DNA of 64,000 nt from Synechococcus sp. CBW1108 (lineage in GTDB: Bacteria; Cyanobacteriota; Cyanobacteriia; PCC-6307; Cyanobiaceae). The stretch lies in contig NZ_CP060395.1 of the NCBI RefSeq assembly GCF_015840335.1, positions 3,137,277 to 3,201,276 of the forward strand, given 5' to 3'. How positions within the stretch are numbered: position 1 is the first letter of the stretch; each line of letters begins with the position of its first letter. The notes beneath the pieces are model-generated. The model was given only the letters and a program-made list of their open reading frames with translations. It had not been told where the DNA came from and searched no databases. Positions 1-7,200 of this stretch are shown here, piece after piece. A program made the position numbers and the translations under genes.

Positions 1-399
1 CAGGTGCTCAGAGTGGCAGCAGCTGTGCACTTCATCCGAGTGGCGACCGGCCAGGAAGATTTAGTTGAACGCGGACTCGTGAACAAGGCCACGGTGGTCT
101 GCAGCCGATCGCTCCAGCTGGCTGCCAATTTGGTGATGGCTGGTAAGACAAGGGCGGTTGAACTACATGAACGGGCCGCCAACCCAATGCTGGACAGGGC
201 TGATCGGATGATGGAGATCGCGAGAAAACTTCAAGGGAAGGCTGGAGGGAAAGGGGTTACGCTCTCGAGTCTCCGAAAGGGGTGGCCATCCCGCAGCCGT
301 CCGACATTGGAGGAGCTGAAGCAGATTGCAACGATGCTGCAAAGCCGCGGGTTGGTTCAACTGCTCGATGGCGGCAAGGAACTCAGGGTGGTGCGGTGA
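1..399 (+). CDS. C-terminus of plasmid/phage-type replication helicase protein (DUF3987-like), partial
   Basis: The reading frame is open from the first base of the window, so this is the 3' end of a longer gene that begins off the left edge. The visible 132 residues are mostly helical, with a charged stretch around GKTRAVELHERAANP and a C-terminal winged-helix-like segment (LEELKQIATMLQSRGLVQ) ending in LRVVR. This layout resembles the C-terminal tail of DUF3987/D5-like helicase-primase proteins of plasmids, prophages and integrative elements; the assignment rests on general resemblance, not on a catalytic motif, which would lie upstream. A primase-like gene of a mobile element starts at the right edge, so both window edges may lie in replication genes of integrated elements. 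Confidence 0.45.
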   Translation, partial: QVLRVAAAVHFIRVATGQEDLVERGLVNKATVVCSRSLQLAANLVMAGKTRAVELHERAANPMLDRADRMMEIARKLQGKAGGKGVTLSSLRKGWPSRSRPTLEELKQIATMLQSRGLVQLLDGGKELRVVR

Positions 400-910
400 C
401 GCTGTCCCCCCCTTGTCCACTCTCGGACCACCCGGTTGTCCACCTCATAATCCCCCCTTACATACCTGTGAGGGACTGGATTCTTAGGTACAGAGGTGGT
501 CAAAGAGACACCCCCCCCTCTGCTCTCCTTCTTCCATCGACCTGGAGCGATCAAGCAGGCTGGCACGCGCACCACACTGCTATACACCGATTGGTCCACC
601 TGATTCGCTTAGATGCACTGGAGTGACAAAGATGTTGGGTGGTCACCAGGCGGGAGATGTTGGTGGACAAAGGGTGGAAACCGGCAGCGAGTCCCAGGCC
701 GACGCACTGGAGAGGATTGGCCACAGCCAGAAGACCGCACCTCAACACATACCGGACATCTCTTACCTGGTGCGTTGGCGATCCCACCAGCCTCGCCCCA
801 CGTCGAGACGTGATCGGGGCAAAACCCACGCACCAGAATGGATCTGGCGATTAGAGGTGCATTCTCGTGATCGCCTGAATTAGGCCCCTACCCCTGAAAA
901 GGTGGCCGAC
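400..910. other. Gene-poor stretch
   Basis: No convincing coding region was found between the helicase fragment and the ligase gene. The frames that are open here overlap each other, lack a clear ribosome binding site and have no recognisable product. Short C-runs occur near 405 and 509. Confidence 0.5.
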
Positions 911-1702
911 TCAGCGCTTCATAGCCAGGGCGTAGCGCGGCGCCACCGTGGTGACACCCAATCGACGGCGCTGCTGGCCGTCATCCAGCTGCACTACCAG
1001 CCCATCGGTGGGCAATTCGCTCCACAATTGGCCCTGCAGCCATGAGCGGTGGTGGTGGGCCAGCTGTGGGGCGCCACAAAGCAGGTATGGGGGGATGGGC
1101 AGACCCCAGCGCTCCAGCGCCAACAGCTGGGTGGCGTGATCGGCCGCACTCTGCATCACCTCAAATGCAGCAAACACCAGGCCCTCACCGCTGGGCACCT
1201 TGCGGCGCAGGGAGGCAGCGGGTGTGCTCTGGCGTCCATCGAGGCCGTACAGCTCACCACGGATCTGCACACTTATCGGTGCGTTGAGCGTGGGCGGCAC
1301 GGTGTCAACCAGGGGCAACAGGTGCATGGCATCCGCGCCGCTGCGTGTCCACGCGGCCGTGAGCAGGCCAAGGCGGTACTCCAGCGCAATGGCGCACCCG
1401 TCGAGCTTGGGGGTCACCGAGAAGCGGCCAGCAGCGGCCGTACCAAGACCCGCCAGCCACTCGCTCAATTCCTGTTTGTCCAGGCTCAGCATCTTGCTAC
1501 CACCGCCGGGAGTAAGCAGCTCAGGTGCACTGGGGTCGAGCTGCTGCAGCTCTGCCACCAGCCCGTCAAATTCAACGTCGCTGAGGTACGCCTGGCCCGC
1601 CCGGTAGGCGGCATCGGCAGCGCGTAGGGCGGTGCGGAGGCGGAGGGACCCCTGGGCCCTGGAGCGGCCGAGAACTTCAGCCTGCATTGCCCAACTCCTC
1701 AA
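911..1702 (-). CDS. Short NAD-dependent DNA ligase-like protein (adenylation domain only)
   Basis: The 263-residue product resembles the N-terminal half of bacterial LigA. It has a domain-Ia-like segment (YLSDVEFDGLVAELQQLDP), the adenylation-site motif KLDG inside VTPKLDGCAIALEYR, an arginine-bearing strand (IRGELYGL), and it ends in PRYALAMKR, which matches the end of the nucleotidyltransferase core. The OB-fold, zinc finger, helix-hairpin-helix and BRCT domains of full LigA (about 670 residues) are absent. It would adenylate itself with NAD, but sealing of nicks without an OB domain is doubtful. The start overlaps the upstream HTH gene by 26 bp, so the two are probably co-transcribed. It is probably mobile-element cargo; LigB-type or phage ligases are alternatives. 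Confidence 0.7.
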   Translation of the reverse strand: MRSWAMQAEVLGRSRAQGSLRLRTALRAADAAYRAGQAYLSDVEFDGLVAELQQLDPSAPELLTPGGGSKMLSLDKQELSEWLAGLGTAAAGRFSVTPKLDGCAIALEYRLGLLTAAWTRSGADAMHLLPLVDTVPPTLNAPISVQIRGELYGLDGRQSTPAASLRRKVPSGEGLVFAAFEVMQSAADHATQLLALERWGLPIPPYLLCGAPQLAHHHRSWLQGQLWSELPTDGLVVQLDDGQQRRRLGVTTVAPRYALAMKR

Positions 1703-2039
1703 TAGCCATTTGGGCTACCCCCACCAGCACTGACCACTGCAGAGGGCTCCATGGCGGTGGGCCCCAGCAGTCAACATCGAGGTAGCGGTTACAGCTAGAC
1801 GCCACATCACCCCACCAGTCCATAGCAGGAGCCGCGCTGGGCATCGGGGTAGCGCTATTGACCTGCCTCCTCAGCAATCGTCTCACCGTGTCCGCCAGTC
1901 CGTCGAGTTCAAGGCAGCGTGCACCGGATGGGCTGGGGCGCTCAAAAGCACTCAACGATCCATTCTTGAGCAGCCTGTAGAGCGTGCTGCGGCTCCGAAA
2001 GCCAAGCGCTATCGATGCTTCTGTGATGCTCACTTCCAT
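1677..2039 (-). CDS. Small HTH DNA-binding protein upstream of the ligase
   Basis: The 120-residue protein begins with an excisionase/MerR-like helix-turn-helix (EVSITEASIALGFRSRSTLYRLLKNG), followed by a short basic linker and a tryptophan-rich C-terminal half (MDWWGDVASSCNRYLDVDCWG). The first part suggests sequence-specific DNA binding; the second part matches no family I recognise. It ends inside the ligase gene, which points to one transcript and translational coupling. Upstream lies a 470-bp stretch without genes that could hold its promoter. Confidence 0.55.
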   Translation of the reverse strand: MEVSITEASIALGFRSRSTLYRLLKNGSLSAFERPSPSGARCLELDGLADTVRRLLRRQVNSATPMPSAAPAMDWWGDVASSCNRYLDVDCWGPPPWSPLQWSVLVGVAQMAIEELGNAG

Positions 2040-2509
2040 TGGGTACTCCTGATAAGAAATGAGGGGGGCTCCTGGCGCAGGGGAGGCGGGTAGGACTTTC
2101 TATACCCATACTAGCCGATTTGAGTGGACATCCCAAAACATCTACCCTGTACCTGGCCTGCAGGTGCGGTTCTAATTACCTCGCATGCTATACACCCAGG
2201 AAGGACCCATTAAGCAAATGAACCATAATTTGGCGGCTAAATTGAGGGGGAATTAGTTAGGTCGACTGCTATAAGTGCAGCCTGTTTCGACTCAGTACTA
2301 AGGGCCTATTGCAGTGGTGCGTCCTCTGTTAATTGGCAGGTGCGAAATGGTCGGCGTGTTTCCGATAAGAGCCAGCCTGAGGTGACCGGCCCAGTCGCCC
2401 CGCAAGGCCACCCATCAAGGGCACCCATCAAGGGGTGGCGGCCAGAGCAGAGCCCCTGGCGCCAAGTTCCATACCGTGCTAGTACAGGAGTACGCATGAA
2501 ACAGTCGCC
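2040..2509. other. Intergenic region
   Basis: No gene is supported here. The segment is less GC-rich in its middle (2160-2300) than its surroundings and separates the minus-strand ligase operon from the plus-strand small genes. It may hold the promoter of the HTH-ligase pair near 2060-2160. Confidence 0.4.
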
Positions 2510-2788
2510 ATGGTGCCGCTCCTCCTCTCCCGCTTAGAGCCCTCCCGCAAGGAGGAGATCGAAGACTGGCCCTGGCTTGATAAGGCGGTGCTCCGCCCCA
2601 GCCGCAGCCGCCAGGTCTGCATGACCTGCCACTTCTTCCGCCACCACCCAGGGCCCGAGTACATACCGCTGCTCACCTGCCACCTGCATCACGGCCTGAT
2701 CACCCACGGCGAGCACCTCACCAACCGTTGCCAGGGCTGGACCGAGGACATGGTGAGGCAACGGGGTTGGGCGCCAGAGGTGGCCTAA
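2510..2788 (+). CDS. Small cysteine-rich cyanobacterial protein
   Basis: The 92-residue protein has a CxxC pair (VCMTCHFFR) followed by two further cysteines (LLTCHLHHG and LTNRCQGW) and several histidines, a spacing that suggests a small zinc- or iron-binding fold. Short proteins with this C-x2-C...C...C pattern are common hypothetical proteins in picocyanobacteria. It is followed 11 bp later by a DUF1651 gene on the same strand, so the two may share a transcript. No precise function can be given. Confidence 0.6.
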   Translation: MVPLLLSRLEPSRKEEIEDWPWLDKAVLRPSRSRQVCMTCHFFRHHPGPEYIPLLTCHLHHGLITHGEHLTNRCQGWTEDMVRQRGWAPEVA

Positions 2789-2799
2789 GCCGGGCACCC

Positions 2800-3084
2800 A
2801 TGCACTTAGGTAACCGGCATCGCCCGCCGCTCTCACCCCAGGAGGCCTGGCTGAGCGATGGCCGACAGGTGCTGCACTTCCGGCCGACCCGCTGGGACCG
2901 TTGGTGTCAGCAATTGGAGGTCACGGTCGGTGAGCTGTTGCCGGATCAACCGGTGCCGCTGCTCAAGCGGCGGCTGGAGCTCAGCCGCGAGGAGGCCCTC
3001 AAGCTCTGGAGCGAAAGGCGCAAAGAGGGTTGGCAGCCCACAAAGGCACAGTGGCGACCGCCCCAGGCACCAGCTAAGGAGTGA
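2800..3084 (+). CDS. DUF1651 family protein
   Basis: The 94-residue product has the pattern of the cyanobacterial DUF1651 family: WLSDGRQVLHFRPTRWDRW, then EVTVGELLPDQPVPLLKRR and a helix with EALKLWSERRKEGW. The start was placed at the ATG at 2800, just after the upstream Cys-rich gene, instead of at an earlier ATG inside that gene. Function is unknown. A decayed copy of the same family lies near 5349-5474. The gene ends in a TGA overlapping a GTG that opens the following cupin remnant. Confidence 0.65.
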   Translation: MHLGNRHRPPLSPQEAWLSDGRQVLHFRPTRWDRWCQQLEVTVGELLPDQPVPLLKRRLELSREEALKLWSERRKEGWQPTKAQWRPPQAPAKE

Positions 3085-3404
3085 GCACACTCACCGCCGC
3101 CCTTGGCCGCCGCATTAGGCGCCACGGCCATCCGGGCGGCGAGGAAATCCTGGTGCCCGAAGGGGTGTTACACGACGAGGTTGGCAGCTATCGAGCCGGC
3201 AGCTGGCTGTGCAACCCGCCCGACAGCGTGCACCGGCCACCTGCCGGCAACACAAGGGGCAAATGGATCGGCTGCTTAAGCAACAATCAGGTTAGGGATG
3301 CAAGGCAGTTTCTGAATTGCTTATCGCCGCAATGGCGTAAAACACTCATTGTCGCATCGCTAATGACATCGGGCCAACACGCTGCCACGAACACCAACGT
3401 TTAG
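3081..3404 (+). pseudogene. Remnant of a ChrR-like cupin protein
   Basis: Residues from about 11 to 57 match a ChrR-type cupin (metal-binding HGHPGGEEILVPEGV, then GSYRAGSWLCNPPDSVHRP). In intact proteins this fold is about 100 residues or more and often acts as an anti-sigma or oxidative-stress cupin. Here the N-terminal strands are missing and, after the second cupin motif, the frame runs into unrelated sequence up to 3404. The GTG at 3081 overlaps the stop of the preceding gene, but this looks like chance apposition of a fragment. Confidence 0.6.
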
Positions 3405-3512
3405 GGTTGGATTGGTTGAATCTCGTGTGATCGTTCCGTGATCAGCCCCGCTTCTGGTTACAGTGTGCCAGCTTATTCGCCCTCCTCATGGCTCACGATT
3501 GTTGGTGCTAAA

Positions 3513-3821
3513 CTATTTGTTAGCAAACACCCATGCCTTGGCAATCGCCACAACAGCATCAGCATCCGCTGCTGCCTTGACCTGCTCCTGAAGACCCTCA
3601 TTAGCATTGAGAGCTTCCACAAAGGCATTGACATCCTTTGCAGCATCAGCATCCGCTGCTGCCTTGATCTGCTTCATACAACCCTCATCAGTCATGACAT
3701 ATATCACATAGTCTCTGATTTGCTCTAAAAAATCAGGATCCGCTGCTGCCTTGATCTGCTCCTGAAGACCCTCATCAGCCTTGAGAGCTTCCACCAAGGC
3801 TTTGAATTTCTCTTCTGACAT
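3513..3821 (-). CDS. Nif11-domain protein with tandem repeats
   Basis: The 102-residue acidic protein starts with MSEEKFKALVEALKADEGLQ, a typical Nif11 helix. It carries three related units rich in AAADPD/AAADADA (around residues 23-30, 54-61 and 84-91), showing internal duplication. Nif11 domains occur as leader peptides of ribosomally made natural products or as stand-alone proteins of unknown role in cyanobacteria. No double-glycine cleavage site or modification enzyme is visible nearby, so a stand-alone role is more likely. It stands alone on the minus strand. Confidence 0.8.
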   Translation of the reverse strand: MSEEKFKALVEALKADEGLQEQIKAAADPDFLEQIRDYVIYVMTDEGCMKQIKAAADADAAKDVNAFVEALNANEGLQEQVKAAADADAVVAIAKAWVFANK

Positions 3822-3836
3822 CGCCTGAGTTGTGAA

Positions 3837-4110
3837 GTGTGGATGCCCCCATTATCGCCCATTAACCAGCGCCTCTCACAACTTCCTCGCCAAGCCACTC
3901 CCATAGCCACCAAGCTCCAGCACCTCTCCCAATCCTCCTTCGCCCGACCCGCCGAGCAGGTCACCCCAGGGCTCATCGGCTGCCTGCTGGTGAAGCACCA
4001 ACCCGATGGCGAGCCACTGCGGCTGGCGTGATCGTGGAAACTGCCCGGTGTCAACTACGTAGGCGTCCGCCTACCTAATTGTCGCCGCGCAGTGGAAACG
4101 GCGTATTCCC
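3837..4110 (+). pseudogene. 3-methyladenine DNA glycosylase (Mpg/AAG) N-terminal remnant
   Basis: The frame at 3837-4031 encodes the N-terminal signature of the Mpg family (SFARPAEQVTPGLIGCLLVK), which excises alkylated purines. A one-base shift near 4027 is needed to continue into VIVETA. The coding sequence is then interrupted by a 50-bp palindromic element and resumes as VETAYSQE before homology ends. Substrate-pocket and catalytic regions are therefore missing. The gene was probably broken by the element and then eroded. Confidence 0.65.
4034..4099. mobile_element. 50-bp palindromic MITE-like element, copy 1, with 8-bp target duplication
   Basis: Positions 4042-4091 form an imperfect inverted repeat: the left arm starts TGCCCGGTGTCAAC and the right arm, read on the other strand, starts TGCGCGGCGACAAT, with about 24 bp per arm. 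The element is flanked by GTGGAAAC at 4034-4041 and 4092-4099. The element with its direct repeats lies inside the glycosylase remnant. Related 50-bp copies occur at 45241-45290 and, split by an insertion sequence, at 37086-37121 plus 38886-38899. Confidence 0.75.
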
Positions 4111-4512
4111 AGGAGGGCCGCCACACGCGGCTACCTCTACTGCTATGCGCTTGTGGACCCTGCCGGGCTAGATCATGGCCACCCCGCTAAAGGGGAGATC
4201 AAATGGGTAAATACTTGGCAAAGCCGCCCTACGCACCCCCGCCACGAGAGCCTGACTTTCCACCACCAGCTCGGCCACCACGGCCAGACAGCCGAGGCAC
4301 GGCTAGCGCCTATTGCGCCGCGAATCCAGTGGATGTGAGCAGCTTGCGTCAAGATTGACCAGCACAACACTTGTTACGGCGAGGTGCCAGGTGTTGGATC
4401 AGGCGCCGGCTGAGGTAGAGATAGCGCTGGTGCCTTGATGGAGCTTGATGCGCTTCCTTAGCTTGCGGCTGAAGCCGAAGGCAGCAGCAAGGCCAAGGAT
4501 GGGGAGAGGGCC
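4111..4512. other. Intergenic/remnant stretch before the psbA fragment
   Basis: No reading frame here has a recognisable product. The stretch lies between the broken glycosylase gene and the psbA 3' fragment and is probably rearranged debris. Confidence 0.4.
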
Positions 4513-4730
4513 TGGGCGTGAGCACGATGGCCTTCAACCTGAACGGTTTCAACTTCAACCAGTCGATCCTCGACGGCCAAGGCCGTGTGGTGAACACCTG
4601 GGCAGACGTGCTGAACCGCGCTGGTCTGGGTATGGAAGTGATGCACGAGCGCAATGCTCACAACTTCCCGCTTGACCTGGCTGCTGCTACTGCCACCCCC
4701 GTGGCGCTGAGCGCCCCGGCAATCGGCTAA
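4513..4730 (+). pseudogene. psbA: psbA (photosystem II D1) 3' fragment
   Basis: The frame from about 4513 encodes the last ~70 residues of D1: [18 protein letters not shown], then [33 protein letters not shown] and a C-terminal extension ending in APAIG. The ligands near the C-terminus (H and E in [10 protein letters not shown]) and the processing site after DLA are intact, so it was a functional gene end. Full D1 has about 360 residues; everything upstream of GVSTMAF is unrelated sequence. It is a displaced gene end, perhaps left by recombination at a psbA locus or brought in by a phage. A strong terminator follows directly. Confidence 0.9.
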
Positions 4731-4779
4731 GGCCAACAACCTCGGCTGAGCTTGACGCCTTAACGGAATCCCCCCAAGC

Positions 4780-4802
4780 CCCCTCTTGCGAGGGGTTTTT
4801 TT
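4780..4802 (+). terminator. Intrinsic terminator after the psbA fragment
   Basis: CCCCTC and GAGGGG form a 6-bp stem around a TTGC loop, followed by seven T residues. It belongs to the psbA gene end and was carried with it. Its T-run overlaps the stop of the minus-strand gene at 4801. Confidence 0.85.
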
Positions 4803-5010
4803 ATGGGTTGATGGTTAACGGCGCACGACTCCGGCGGGGGCTTCCCGCAAGGAAGTTATGCGCCTGCCGGATGCAGTCGGCGCTCTTCTGAGCCAACCTC
4901 AATCGCAGCAGCCAACCCGGCAGCTGATCGCGCCACTGCTCCAGTGCCAGCACTGCCAGCAGCAGCACCAGCAGGGGAATGGCAATAGCCAGTACGAGTT
5001 CGCAGAGCAT
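4801..5010 (-). CDS. Small single-span membrane protein
   Basis: The 69-residue product starts with a hydrophobic helix (residues 3-23, ELVLAIAIPLLVLLLAVLAL) followed by a basic cytoplasmic tail (RLRLAQKSADC and SPRRSRAP). The ATG at 5010 was chosen because a strong Shine-Dalgarno, AGGAGGGA, lies just upstream; earlier in-frame starts lack one. No family was recognised. Confidence 0.5.
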   Translation of the reverse strand: MLCELVLAIAIPLLVLLLAVLALEQWRDQLPGWLLRLRLAQKSADCIRQAHNFLAGSPRRSRAPLTINP

Positions 5011-5261
5011 CGGTCTCCCTCCTTTGCTTGAACCGTATCCAGCCCCCAGGACCGCGACAGCCATCACCTTGAGACCGTCCATGTGTACGCATTAGGAGTG
5101 GTTCATGGGCGTCCCCCTTCCTCGGCCAGCGGCCCTGGTCACCCGGCTTGAGATCCCAGTTGAAGAGTGGTCGGTCCTATCTCGATGAGGACGTACTGTC
5201 CACTTGGCATTTGGCTTCAATGAAGTTGGCCGGCGACACCAAAACTGAGCCACCCCACCTC

Positions 5262-5474
5262 CAGAAGCCCTATTCGCACTGGAGTGGCGTGATCGGAAAG
5301 GAAGCGCCCACCCCTCTCGCCTCGGGAGGGCTGGCAGCGACGGCAGCTAGGTGCTGCACATCCAGCCGCAGCACTACGACTGCTGGAGCCAGGCGCTGGA
5401 GGTGACGCTGGGGGAGCTGATCCCTGGGGAACAGGCCATCAAGCTCTGGAGCCAGATGCGGCAGCATGGTTGAC
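5262..5474 (+). pseudogene. Decayed DUF1651 gene
   Basis: A frame near 5349-5474 encodes VLHIQPQHYDCWSQALEVTL, then GELIPGEQAIKLWSQMRQHG and a stop. This matches the DUF1651 pattern of the gene at 2800-3084, but the LLKRR and EEAL segments in the middle are deleted and the 5' part is out of frame. It is a remnant without an intact start. Confidence 0.55.
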
Positions 5475-5889
5475 AGGCTGTCCATCTCAGTAGACCCGAC
5501 CACGGCCCCCCCCCCCCCCCCCCGGGCTTAAGTGAATCCGCCGTTACCGGATCGGCCCGCCAGCATGGGAATACTCGTGTTCACCCCTTGCTTCTGAATC
5601 CCTTCTGACCATGCAGCACTCCAAAGGTTTTGGCCTTGAGGGGCAACTGTGCTGCTTCCGTTCACCCTGCTGATCAAGGCCAGGGTACAGATAGAGGTCG
5701 GTTCGGCCTTGGGGATTTTCCACTTGCTGCTCCCGGCATTGGTGTTGCTCGCCGTCAGCGGCAGCGTGAGGTATCGATCGCTGTTGCGCGGGATTGCTGC
5801 AGTAGGGGTTCTGCGTGTGGCCAATCCAGCAGGCGAGAGCGGATCAAGCTGATCGCTCAGCTCCCTCATTAAGCAATCTGAAGCGGTAA
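5475..5889. other. Intergenic region with an 18-base C tract
   Basis: Positions 5506-5523 are an uninterrupted run of 18 C. The rest has open frames on both strands (for example 5528-5869 minus and 5649-5852 plus) but none with a recognisable product or clear ribosome binding site. It lies just downstream of the CARF operon, whose last stop is at 5890. Confidence 0.5.
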
Positions 5890-7200
5890 CTAGGGCAGAA
5901 GTTCGGCAATTGAAGAAGGCAGCTGCGCTAGTGGTGAAAACTTTGTCTGCTGGATTGTGTCGTCAATCGCTTGTTGCAGAAATGGCACCAGGGTGCCTGC
6001 AAGAATCCTCCAATCACTATAGCTGATTGGGCTAAAACCATGGGCAAAAAGGCTATGGTTTCGAGTCTTGAGACTGTCCTGAATGCGGGAGCGTTGTTGC
6101 CGCCAGTGCAAGCCGACGGGATGTTGCAGATCAGCGAGAAGATCGTAGGCATTGCTCAGCGCCAGCTTGAGTTTATCGCTATCTGCACTGGCCTGTTTCT
6201 TGCTCCGGTAGACCTCTTGAATGTGCTCGGGAAGCTTCTTAATATCCACATCTGCCGTGTCAATATCTGCTGTTTTCTTGAGCAGAATTTGTGCTGTTAG
6301 CTCCATGGCCCGATATAAGCGACCAACCGCGTCGTCGTAGCGATCCTGGGCGGCACGGCGTTCGGCATTGCGCAACAGGTCTTCCACAGCTTCTAGGTTG
6401 TGACCTGGCATGTAAGACCACTTTTCAATCTCGGCAACCGTGTCAAGTATTCGCCTGGAGCCGACCACGCGCTTGAGTGGAAATAACAGGCGTTGATCCA
6501 GGCTGCGATCACCCATTCGCTCAAGCACCTCCAAGGCCCTGCGATGGTCAAAACGGTCCCAGGCATCGGCCACCACCAGGAGGTCTTCTAGCCGTCGTAG
6601 CTGGAGACTTGATTCCATGTCCTGGGAGGGCAGCTGTAAAATCCGACGAACAGCCTGGCGGGCTGCTTCGTAATCAAAACGCTTGAGCAAAGATGGAAGA
6701 TCCTGCTCGAATAGCCGGCGAGATTGGATCACAGCTGTGCTGACCAGGACTGGTACGCTGTAGCCCGATTCATGTGCCATCTGGCTTGAACGGTCTGTGA
6801 TGGTCACACTCAGCTGAGCAATACCATCATCGATTGCTGCCATTGCCAGTCCAGTGGTCATGGTTTTGGTGCCTCCGGTGTAATCGACAGTGATGTTGCA
6901 GCCAGGGTGCTGAATGCGCACCGCGGAAATTAATTCGCAAGCACGGATGTAGACACGGTCCAATTTGTCGAGTTCATTGATGACATCATCGCTCTGCTTG
7001 CGGTGAAGCCTCTGCTGCAAGACGACAACATCCGCTGCTTCCTGGTAATCAGGTAGTGGAACCCTGTCAAGTACTGCTGAAACGTTTTCCCTGCTCAATT
7101 CTGAGCAAAAGAAGATTACTCGATCTGGGCGCAGGCTATTGATGCAGTTCACTATCGGCTCCGGACTGTTGCCTAAGCTGACGATCAGAATGTGGGTCAT
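5890..7200 (-). CDS. CARF-domain protein with HEPN-like C-terminus (TIGR02710-like), pair A second gene
   Basis: The 436-residue product opens with a CARF fold (MTHILIVSLGNSPEPIV) and has the ligand-loop motif DYTGGTKTM at residues 106-114, typical of sensors of cyclic oligoadenylate made by type III Cas10. The C-terminal half is helical, with DDAVGRLYRAMELTAQILL and an Arg-x6-His motif RNHSLFAH at residues 380-387, which resembles the HEPN ribonuclease signature. It would be a cytoplasmic RNase activated by the second messenger. The ATG overlaps the stop of the upstream CARF gene (ATGA), indicating translational coupling and possibly a heteromeric complex. A related pair lies at 21004-23540. 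The HEPN assignment is inference. Confidence 0.8.
   Translation of the reverse strand: MTHILIVSLGNSPEPIVNCINSLRPDRVIFFCSELSRENVSAVLDRVPLPDYQEAADVVVLQQRLHRKQSDDVINELDKLDRVYIRACELISAVRIQHPGCNITVDYTGGTKTMTTGLAMAAIDDGIAQLSVTITDRSSQMAHESGYSVPVLVSTAVIQSRRLFEQDLPSLLKRFDYEAARQAVRRILQLPSQDMESSLQLRRLEDLLVVADAWDRFDHRRALEVLERMGDRSLDQRLLFPLKRVVGSRRILDTVAEIEKWSYMPGHNLEAVEDLLRNAERRAAQDRYDDAVGRLYRAMELTAQILLKKTADIDTADVDIKKLPEHIQEVYRSKKQASADSDKLKLALSNAYDLLADLQHPVGLHWRQQRSRIQDSLKTRNHSLFAHGFSPISYSDWRILAGTLVPFLQQAIDDTIQQTKFSPLAQLPSSIAELLP

Noticed and set aside
5649-5852. Small membrane-like frame downstream of CARF pair A
   Set aside because: A competing frame on the other strand is equally open; no ribosome binding site for either.
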